DNA of 64,000 bases from Streptomyces sp. I05A-00742 (GTDB lineage: Bacteria > Actinomycetota > Actinomycetes > Streptomycetales > Streptomycetaceae), in NCBI RefSeq assembly GCF_013055795.1, contig NZ_JABETO010000023.1:1-64000 (forward strand), written 5' to 3'. A program made the position numbers and the translations under genes. Shown piece after piece: positions 57,901 through 64,000 of the stretch (position 1 is the first letter of the stretch; every line of letters begins with the position of its first letter). The notes under the pieces are model-generated. The model had not been told where the DNA came from. It searched no databases and saw nothing but the letters and a program-made list of their open reading frames with translations.

Positions 57901-59379
57901 TTACGGCTGTACTGGCGGCAATACGCCGTTCGTTGCTCCTGACACTTCCTCCGCCCGGCGCCTCTTGGCTCCCCCCAGCCTCCGCCACACCACCCGCGCC
58001 GCGTGGTACCCGGACATCCCGTGCACCCCCGGCCCCGGCGGCGTCGCCGAGGAGCAGAGGAAGACGGCGGGGTGGGCGGTGGCGTAGGGCACCCGGGCGA
58101 GCTTGGGGCGGACGAGCAGCCGGAGGCCGGCGACGGAGCCGCAGGCGATGTCCCCGCCGACGTAGTTGGCGTTGCGCGCCGCGAGCTGCGGCGGGCCCGC
58201 GACGGCACGGGCCAGGACGAGGTCACGGAAGCCCGGCGCGAAGCGTTCGATCTGACGCTCGATCACCTCGGTGGCGTCGCCGCGCCAGCCGTTGGGCACA
58301 TGACCGTAGACCCAGAAGGTGTGCTTGCCCTCCGGGGCGCGGCTGGGGTCGACGATGCTGGGCTGGGCGGTGATGAGGAAGGGAACGGCGGGGTCATGGC
58401 CGTGGACGGCGGCCCCGAGCGCGTCCCGGATCTCCCCGTACGTCGGCCCCACGTGCACCGTGCCCGCCCGCCGCGCGGCCTCCGCCCGCCAGGGCACCGG
58501 CCCGGACAGCGCATAGTCGATCTTGAAGACGGAGGGGCCGTAGCGGAACCCGCGGTAGGTGTCGCCGAGTCCGGCGATCCGGGCGAGGGCGGTCGGCGAG
58601 GTGTCGAAGACGTACGCGCGGGCGGGCGGCAGTTCGTCGAGCCGTCTGACCTCGAAGTCGGTGTGGATCTCGCCGCCCTGCTCCCGCAGGTACGAGGCGA
58701 GGGCGTCGGCGATGGCCTGCGAACCGCCGCGCGGCACGGGCCAGCCGCGCTCGTGCGCGGCGAGCGCGAAGATCAGGGCCATGCCGGCCGTGCCGAGGCC
58801 GGTGAGCGGCGCGATCCCGTGCGCGGAGAGCCCGGCGAACAGGGCCCGCGCCTTGGCGTCACGGAACCGGCGCACGTAGAGGGCCACGGGCAGCCCGGCC
58901 GAAAGACCGAACCGGGCGTATTCGACCGGGTCGGCGGGCAGCCCGTCCCACTGCGTGCGCAGGAAGTCCCGCGCGAGCGTCTCCCACTTCCCCCGGAAGG
59001 GCTCCACCAGCCGGCGGTACGTCCCGGCGTCGCGCGGCCCGAGCGAGGCCGCCGTCTCGCCGACGTGACGGGAGAGGACGGCGGCCGAGCCGTCGGGGAA
59101 CGGGTGCGCCATCGGCAGGCCGGGGTGCAGCCACTCCAGGCCGTGCCGGGCGAGCGGCATCGCCTCGAACGCCGGGGAGCCGACGCCCAGCGGGTGCACG
59201 GCGGAGCACGGGTCGTGCCGGAAGCCGGGGAGCGTCAGCTCCTCGGTGCGGGCGCCGCCGCCGACCGCGCCGGCCGCCTCGAAGACCTCCACGGCCAGCC
59301 CCCGGCGGGCCAGTTCGACCGCGGCCGTCAGCCCGTTGGGGCCGGCCCCTACGACGACCGCGTCGAGCATGGTGGTCAC
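57901..59379 (-). CDS. NAD(P)/FAD-dependent oxidoreductase, CrtI/phytoene-desaturase-like
   Basis: 492 aa. FAD dinucleotide fold at the N-terminus (VVVGAGPNGLTAAVELARRGLAVEVFE, then GGGARTEEL), and a C-terminal GVHGMSGYHAARVV flavin-site segment. It belongs to the carotenoid-desaturase/retinol-saturase-like group common in actinomycetes but is not next to other carotenoid genes, so the substrate is open. GTG start at 59379; an ATG three codons on is an alternative. Confidence 0.87.
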   Translation of the reverse strand: MTTMLDAVVVGAGPNGLTAAVELARRGLAVEVFEAAGAVGGGARTEELTLPGFRHDPCSAVHPLGVGSPAFEAMPLARHGLEWLHPGLPMAHPFPDGSAAVLSRHVGETAASLGPRDAGTYRRLVEPFRGKWETLARDFLRTQWDGLPADPVEYARFGLSAGLPVALYVRRFRDAKARALFAGLSAHGIAPLTGLGTAGMALIFALAAHERGWPVPRGGSQAIADALASYLREQGGEIHTDFEVRRLDELPPARAYVFDTSPTALARIAGLGDTYRGFRYGPSVFKIDYALSGPVPWRAEAARRAGTVHVGPTYGEIRDALGAAVHGHDPAVPFLITAQPSIVDPSRAPEGKHTFWVYGHVPNGWRGDATEVIERQIERFAPGFRDLVLARAVAGPPQLAARNANYVGGDIACGSVAGLRLLVRPKLARVPYATAHPAVFLCSSATPPGPGVHGMSGYHAARVVWRRLGGAKRRRAEEVSGATNGVLPPVQP

Positions 59380-59390
59380 CGGCGGACTCC

Positions 59391-59440
59391 CCTCGTGCGC
59401 CGGCCCTGGGCCGGTCCTCGTGCGCCGGCCCTGGGCCGGT
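59391..59440. repeat. Tandem 25-bp direct repeat
   Basis: Two perfect 25-base units (59391-59415, 59416-59440), each holding the palindromic GCCGGCCC-TGGGCCGGT. They lie between the oxidoreductase and inositol-phosphatase genes and could form a hairpin array or a replication-slippage duplication. Confidence 0.8.
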
Positions 59441-59463
59441 CCGATCGGCCCGGCGCGCCCCGG

Positions 59464-60285
59464 TCAGGCGGCCAGCAGGCCCAGGATATGCCCGAGCGTC
59501 CCCGCGTCCCGCGCCGCCGCGAACGGCATCGTGTTGCCGCCGCCTATACGGAACGGCTCCCCCGCCACCGTCGCACTCGCGCCGCCCGCCTCCGCGACCA
59601 GCAGCAGCCCCGCGGCGTGGTCCCAGGCATTGGGCCACGAGAAAGCCGTCGCCTCCAGGAGCCCGCGCGCCACGTTCAGATACTCCAGCCCGGCCGAGCC
59701 GCAGGGCCGCGGCGCCACCCCGGCCACGTCCAGCTTGGCCAGCATCCGCTTCTCCTCGTCGGTGGTGAAGTCGTAGTGCGATATCGCCACGCGCAGATCC
59801 GCACCGGGCGCGGCCGGCCCCGGCCGCAGCGGCACCCCGTCGAGGAACGCCCCCGCTCCCCGCCGGGCCGTCGCCATCAGCTCCAGCGCGGGCGCGTACG
59901 TCCAGGACGCCAGCAGCTCACCGCGGTGCGCGAGGCAGACCAGCGTCGCGAAGCCCGGGTCACCGTGGACGAACTGCCGCGTCCCGTCGACCGGGTCCAC
60001 GATCCACACCGGCTCGTCCCCGCCCAGCGCCTCCAGCACCGACGCGTCGGCGTGCACCGCCTCCTCACCGACCACCCGCGACCCCGGCAGCAGCGCCGTC
60101 AGCGCACCCGTCAGATACTCCTCCGCCTGCCGGTCCGCGACCGTCACCAGGTCGTGCGGCCCTCTCTTCTCGACGATCTCGTGCGCGGCGAGCTGGCGGA
60201 AGCGCGGCATGATCTCGGTGGCGGCGGCCTTGCGCACCGCCTCCTCGACATCGGTCAGGTCACCTGCGAGAAAGTCATCGAACAT
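59464..60285 (-). CDS. Inositol monophosphatase family protein
   Basis: 273 aa. Metal-site motifs: GEEAVHAD, VWIVDPVDGTRQFVHGDPGF and AWDHAAGLLLVAEAGG. Family members dephosphorylate inositol-phosphate, histidinol-phosphate or related sugars. The start at 60285 is the first Met with a normal N-terminus; no strong ribosome site is seen. Divergent from the lipoate ligase. Confidence 0.9.
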   Translation of the reverse strand: MFDDFLAGDLTDVEEAVRKAAATEIMPRFRQLAAHEIVEKRGPHDLVTVADRQAEEYLTGALTALLPGSRVVGEEAVHADASVLEALGGDEPVWIVDPVDGTRQFVHGDPGFATLVCLAHRGELLASWTYAPALELMATARRGAGAFLDGVPLRPGPAAPGADLRVAISHYDFTTDEEKRMLAKLDVAGVAPRPCGSAGLEYLNVARGLLEATAFSWPNAWDHAAGLLLVAEAGGASATVAGEPFRIGGGNTMPFAAARDAGTLGHILGLLAA

Positions 60286-60501
60286 ACAGCCATCGAACCA
60301 TGCCCCTCCGACAATCGGGGGCGGGGAGGTGGCCTCGGGGAGACGGGGAGGTGAACGGGGCGGTGGCCGATGTGCGGGTGGGGCAGGTGTCACCGACCGA
60401 CGCGGACCCGGCCGGACGCCAGGTCGAATGAACACCCCATTACCGTTGACGGGGCGACCGGCCGCGGGGCCGGCCCGGAGACAGCCTGTGGAGGATGCGT
60501 C

Positions 60502-61557
60502 GTGCACGGTGAGTACAAGGTGCCGGGCGGCAAGCTCGTCGTCGTGGACCTGGAGGTACGGGAGGGTGTCCTGCGCGACGTCCGCGTCGCCGGTGACTTC
60601 TTCCTCGAACCCGACGAGGCCCTCCTCGACATCAACCGCGCCCTGGAGGGCGCCCCCGCCGACCTCCCCGCCCCCCAGCTCGCCTCCCGCATCGACGCGG
60701 CCCTCCCCGAGGGCGCGATCCTGTTCGGCTTCACCTCCGAGGCCGTCGGCATCGCGGTCCGCCGCGCCCTGGCCCAGGCCACCGACTGGTCCGACTACGA
60801 GTGGCAGCTCATCCACGACGGCCCCCAGTCCCCCGCCCTCCACATGGCCCTCGACGAGGTCCTGACGACGGAGGTCGCCGCCGGCCGCCGCCCCCCGACC
60901 CTGCGGGTCTGGGAGTGGGCCTCCCCCGCCGTCGTCATCGGCAGTTTCCAGTCCCTCCGCAACGAGGTCGACCCGGCGGGCGCCGCCCTACACGACATCA
61001 CGGTCGTACGCCGCATTTCGGGCGGCGGAGCCATGTTCATCGAGCCCGGCAACACCATCACCTACTCCCTCTGCGTCCCCGACGCCCTCGTCCAGGGCCT
61101 CTCCTTCGCCGACAGCTACGCCTACCTCGACGACTGGGTCCTCGGCGCCCTCGAGAACATGGGCGTCAAGGCCTGGTACCAGCCCCTCAACGACATCGCC
61201 ACCGACTCCGGCAAGATCGCCGGCGCCGCCCAGAAGCGCGTCGTCTCCGGCGCCGGCGCCGTCCTCCACCACGTGACCATGGCCTACGACATCGACGCCG
61301 ACAAAATGCTCGACGTCCTCCGCATCGGCCGTGAAAAGCTCTCCGACAAGGGCACCAAGAGCGCCAAGAAGCGCGTCGACCCCATCCGCCGCCAGACCGG
61401 CCTCCCCCGGGACGCCGTCATCGACCGGATGATCGGATCCTTCCGGGGGCGGTACGGGCTGACGGAGGGGTCGGTCACGGAGGAGGAGATGGCCCGGGCC
61501 GTCGAACTGGCGCAGACCAAGTTCAGCACCCCGGAGTGGACGGCCCGGGTGCCCTGA
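60502..61557 (+). CDS. Lipoate-protein ligase family enzyme with N-terminal accessory domain
   Basis: 351 aa. Residues 1-90 (HGEYKVPGGKLVVVDLEV, VAGDFFLEPDEALLDINRALEG) look like the small lipoate-ligase accessory (C) domain. The catalytic LplA domain follows (LHMALDEVLTTEVA, VVRRISGGGAMFIEPGNTITYSL, SGKIAGAAQKRVVSGAGAVLHH). So the domain order is reversed relative to E. coli LplA. The RRISGGGA lipoyl-AMP motif and catalytic Lys in GKIAG are present. GTG at 60502 after GGAGG. Confidence 0.9.
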   Translation: MHGEYKVPGGKLVVVDLEVREGVLRDVRVAGDFFLEPDEALLDINRALEGAPADLPAPQLASRIDAALPEGAILFGFTSEAVGIAVRRALAQATDWSDYEWQLIHDGPQSPALHMALDEVLTTEVAAGRRPPTLRVWEWASPAVVIGSFQSLRNEVDPAGAALHDITVVRRISGGGAMFIEPGNTITYSLCVPDALVQGLSFADSYAYLDDWVLGALENMGVKAWYQPLNDIATDSGKIAGAAQKRVVSGAGAVLHHVTMAYDIDADKMLDVLRIGREKLSDKGTKSAKKRVDPIRRQTGLPRDAVIDRMIGSFRGRYGLTEGSVTEEEMARAVELAQTKFSTPEWTARVP

Positions 61558-61573
61558 GCGTCACCGTGCCCCT

Positions 61574-61601
61574 GGGACGGGCGGCCTCGTCGTGCCGTCC
61601 C
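61574..61601. terminator. Hairpin between convergent genes
   Basis: GGGACGG (61574-61580) and CCGTCCC (61595-61601) with a 14-base loop, between the lipoate ligase and the ABC ATPase gene. Confidence 0.65.
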
Positions 61602-61648
61602 TCCGCACGGCCCCTGTCCCCCGGGCCGGCCCGGCTCCCGGCAGGCGG

Positions 61649-62449
61649 TCAGACCGTCTCGGTCCGGCGGCCGCCCTCCGGAATGACCAGGGGGGTACCG
61701 GCAACGGGGCAGGCGATGACCGCGGCGCGCAGGCCGAAGACCTCGTGGACCAGCTCCGGGGTGACGATCTCGGTGGGCGGGCCCGCGGCCACGATGCGTC
61801 CGTCGCGCATCGCGATGAGGTGATCCGCGTACCGACAGGCCAGGTTGAGCTCGTGCAGGACCATCACGACGGTGCGGCTCTCGGACCGGTTGAGTTCCGC
61901 GACCAGCTCCAGCACGTCGACCTGGTGGGCAAGGTCGAGATAGGTGGTCGGCTCGTCCAACAGGAGCACGGAGGTGTCCTGTGCGAGGGCCATCGCGATC
62001 CACACGCGCTGGCGCTGGCCGCCGGAGAGCTCGTCGATGGAACGATCCGCGAGTTCCGCCGAGCCGGTGGCCTCAAGGGCGTCGTCCACGGCGGTCTCGT
62101 CGGCGGAGGACCACTGACGCCACCAGCGCTGGTGCGGGGTGCGGCCGCGCGCGACCAGGTCCCGTACGGTGATGCCGTCCGGCGCGCTGGGGGTCTGCGG
62201 CAGCAGGGCGAGGCGCAGGGCGAAGTCCCGGGGCGAGAGCGAGGCGATGTCCTCGCCGTCCAGCAGGACGGTTCCGCCGGCCGGCTTCAGGAGCCGGGCC
62301 AGCGCGCGCAGGGCGGTCGACTTGCCGCAGGCGTTCGGGCCGACCAGGGCGGTGACCCGGCCCGCCGGTATCGGCAGGTCCAGGTCGTCGGCGACGATCC
62401 GCTCGCCGTAGCCCAGGCGCAGGCCGTTCCCGTGCAGTGCGGCGGTCAT
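61649..62449 (-). CDS. Iron-siderophore ABC transporter ATPase (FecE/FepC-like)
   Basis: 266 aa. Walker A GPNACGKST, Q-loop LLPQTPSAPDG, signature LSGGQRQRVWIAMALAQ, Walker B VLLLDEPTTYLDL, His switch VLHELN. Typical of ferric-siderophore importers. The gene starts one base after the permease gene's stop, so it is part of the same operon. Confidence 0.94.
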   Translation of the reverse strand: MTAALHGNGLRLGYGERIVADDLDLPIPAGRVTALVGPNACGKSTALRALARLLKPAGGTVLLDGEDIASLSPRDFALRLALLPQTPSAPDGITVRDLVARGRTPHQRWWRQWSSADETAVDDALEATGSAELADRSIDELSGGQRQRVWIAMALAQDTSVLLLDEPTTYLDLAHQVDVLELVAELNRSESRTVVMVLHELNLACRYADHLIAMRDGRIVAAGPPTEIVTPELVHEVFGLRAAVIACPVAGTPLVIPEGGRRTETV

Positions 62450-62450
62450 G

Positions 62451-63506
62451 TCAGCCTCCCTTTCCGGCCCGGTTGGCCCGGGCGAGGAGCAGTAGCAGGT
62501 AGGGGGCGCCCACCGCGCCGGTGAGTACGCCCACGGGCAGTTCGGTCGGGGCCAGTACGAGGCGGGCGGCCAGGTCGGCGAGGACCAGCAGCACCGCGCC
62601 GGTGAGCGCGCTGGTGACCAGCGGAATTCCCGCGGTGCCGGTCATCCGGCGGGCGATCTGCGGGGCACCGAGCGCGATGAAACCGATCGGGCCGGCAGCC
62701 GAGGTCGCCAGAGCGGTCAGGCAGGTGGCGAGCACCAACAGCGCGATCCTGGAGTACCGCAGCGGGATTCCGAGACTGCGCGCGGTGTCGTCGTCGTACT
62801 GGAGCAACTGGTACGGGCGGCCCAGGGCCAGCGTCAGGGGCATCAGGATCGCGAGGGCGATCCCGGCCCACAGGACGTGTTCGTAGTCGCGGCCGTTGAG
62901 GCTGCCGGTGAGCCAGACCATGGCGCGGGACGCCTGGTCGATGTCGGCGCGGGCGAGCATCCAGCGGGTCAGGGCCAGGAGGGCGCCGTTCGCGGCGAGG
63001 CCGACGAGGACGAAGCGGTAGCCGGTGATGGTGCCGTCGCGGTAGGCCAGCAGGTAGATCACGGCGGAGGTGAGGAGGGCGCCCACGAGCGCGCCGAACG
63101 GCACCGCGGCGAAGGTGCCGGCCCCGGCGGCGGTGACCCCGCCGATCAGGATGGAGCCGACCGCGCCGGCCCCGGCGCCCGCCGTGATGCCGATGAGGTC
63201 GGGGCTTGCGAGGGAGTTGCGGGTGACAGCCTGGTAGACCGCGCCGGCGAGGCCGAAGGCGGTCCCGACCAGCAGGGCGGTCAGCGCGCGGGGAAGCCGG
63301 AGTTGATGGATGATCAGGTCCGCGGCACCGTCTCCGGTGCCGAGGACCGCGCCGAGCACCTCGTCCACCGGGATGGCGTAGGTGCCCAGGGACACGGAGG
63401 CGATGAGTCCCGCGAAGCCCGTCACCACCAAGGCGAGCACCGCGACGGCGACCCGGGGCCGCACGACGGCCCCGAACGGGCCGAACTCCACACGCAGGGC
63501 CCTCAT
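62451..63506 (-). CDS. FecCD-family siderophore permease
   Basis: 351 aa, about nine to ten helices. LRLPRALTALLVGTAFGLAGAVYQAVTRNSLASPDLIGITAGA is the FecCD signature, and GPIGFIALGAPQIARRM is the coupling-helix region. Overlaps the upstream permease stop (ATGA). Forms a heterodimer with it. Confidence 0.94.
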   Translation of the reverse strand: MRALRVEFGPFGAVVRPRVAVAVLALVVTGFAGLIASVSLGTYAIPVDEVLGAVLGTGDGAADLIIHQLRLPRALTALLVGTAFGLAGAVYQAVTRNSLASPDLIGITAGAGAGAVGSILIGGVTAAGAGTFAAVPFGALVGALLTSAVIYLLAYRDGTITGYRFVLVGLAANGALLALTRWMLARADIDQASRAMVWLTGSLNGRDYEHVLWAGIALAILMPLTLALGRPYQLLQYDDDTARSLGIPLRYSRIALLVLATCLTALATSAAGPIGFIALGAPQIARRMTGTAGIPLVTSALTGAVLLVLADLAARLVLAPTELPVGVLTGAVGAPYLLLLLARANRAGKGG

Positions 63507-64000
63507 CGGGTGTGCTCCTTGAGCTTGCCCCGCTTGACCAGGAGGGCGAGGAACGGAGCGCCGAGCAGGGCGGTGACCACTCCGGCCTCCAGTTCCCCGG
63601 GGCGGACGGCCATCCGGCCGACGACGTCGGCGCCCAGCATCAGGGCGGCGCCGCCCAGGGCCGAACAGGGCACCAGCCAGCGGGCGTCGGGCCCGGTGAA
63701 GGCCCGTATGACGTGGGGGACGACGAGACCGACGAAGGTGACCGGACCGGCCGCGGCGACGGCCGTGCCCGCGAGCAGGATGACCGCGACGGCGCCCAGC
63801 GCGCGGGTCGTCCTGACCTTGGTGCCGAGACTGCTGGCGAGGTCGTCACCGAGGGCGAGGGCGTTGAGCCGGCCGCTGAGCCCGACGGCCAGCAGGAGTC
63901 CGGCGACGACGAAGGGCAGGAGCTGCAGGGCCAGACCGGCGTCGCGGCCCGCGAGGGAACCGACCGCCCAGAAGCGGTACTGATCCAGGGTGCGGACGTC
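63503..64000 (-). CDS. FecCD-family siderophore permease, C-terminal part (cut by window edge)
   Basis: 166 codons of the 3' end, open at 64000. Seen: FWAVGSLAG, LNALALGDDLASSLGT, GPVTFVGLVVPHVIRAFTGPDARW, and the C-terminal tail LLVKRGKLKEHTR. It is the partner permease of the gene at 62451. The 5' end and any binding-protein gene lie beyond the window. Confidence 0.93.
   Translation of the reverse strand, partial: DVRTLDQYRFWAVGSLAGRDAGLALQLLPFVVAGLLLAVGLSGRLNALALGDDLASSLGTKVRTTRALGAVAVILLAGTAVAAAGPVTFVGLVVPHVIRAFTGPDARWLVPCSALGGAALMLGADVVGRMAVRPGELEAGVVTALLGAPFLALLVKRGKLKEHTR

Noticed and set aside
1..64000. CRISPR arrays, rRNA or tRNA genes, transposases or integrases
   Set aside because: No regularly spaced repeats, rRNA/tRNA signatures or transposase/recombinase motifs were seen on reading.

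Overview
The window is very GC-rich with strong third-position GC bias, short intergenic gaps, GTG/TTG starts, a rare TTA leucine codon in a pathway regulator, and housekeeping genes typical of actinomycetes (ethylmalonyl-CoA pathway, psd-pssA). All of this points to a Streptomyces chromosome, probably an arm or arm-proximal region. Functions below are read from motifs and family knowledge; no search was run.

Region 1 (1 to about 24.3 kb) is a natural-product cluster, cut by the left edge. A minus-strand operon with many ATGA/GTGA overlaps runs from 12840 down to position 1: salicylate synthase, KAS III-like acyltransferase, salicylate-type AMP ligase, aryl carrier protein, amidohydrolase-type cyclase, SDR dehydrogenase, PhzD, PhzE, class II DAHP synthase, an internally deleted transketolase, a plant-like EPSP synthase and the 5' end of chorismate synthase. 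PhzE, PhzD and the SDR should make 3-hydroxyanthranilate. The salicylate synthase and DhbE-like ligase supply the second aryl unit. The KAS III protein and amidohydrolase match the logic of benzoxazole antibiotics. A divergent PaaK-like ligase at 13200 could activate 3-hydroxyanthranilate. The prediction is a caboxamycin- or demethyl-UK-1-like benzoxazole with its own shikimate-to-chorismate supply genes. Two 17-bp palindromes sit between the divergent operons. A LAL/LuxR regulator with a TTA codon, an MFS pump, a YbtP/YbtQ-like ABC pair and a TetR follow.

Region 2 (24.4-32 kb) holds an MFS pump fused to three beta-sandwich repeats, an SRPBCC protein, a GNAT acetyltransferase, a HEAT-repeat protein, a tandem-duplicated 3-hydroxyacyl-CoA dehydrogenase and a TetR. 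Region 3 (32.2-38.4 kb) looks like accessory DNA: a four-gene WXG100/YbaB-like module, an ABC-F protein behind a possible attenuation leader, and an MFS pump plus Rrf2 regulator that share operators. Region 4 (38.7-46.5 kb) is the ethylmalonyl-CoA operon (ccr, meaA, malyl-CoA lyase, mesaconyl-CoA hydratase, methylsuccinyl-CoA dehydrogenase), followed by psd and pssA.

Region 5 (46.7-64 kb) has glycerate kinase, a BCCT transporter, a MerR-peroxiredoxin fusion with a MerR-type promoter, a radical SAM protein with an unusual CX8CX2C motif behind a three-hairpin leader, a sirtuin, an alkylation-repair pair (ogt, adaA-alkA fusion), a small HTH plus Clp-N pair, a secreted ricin-type lectin, a CrtI-like oxidoreductase, an inositol-phosphatase-like enzyme, a lipoate ligase with swapped domain order, and a siderophore-type ABC importer that runs off the right edge.
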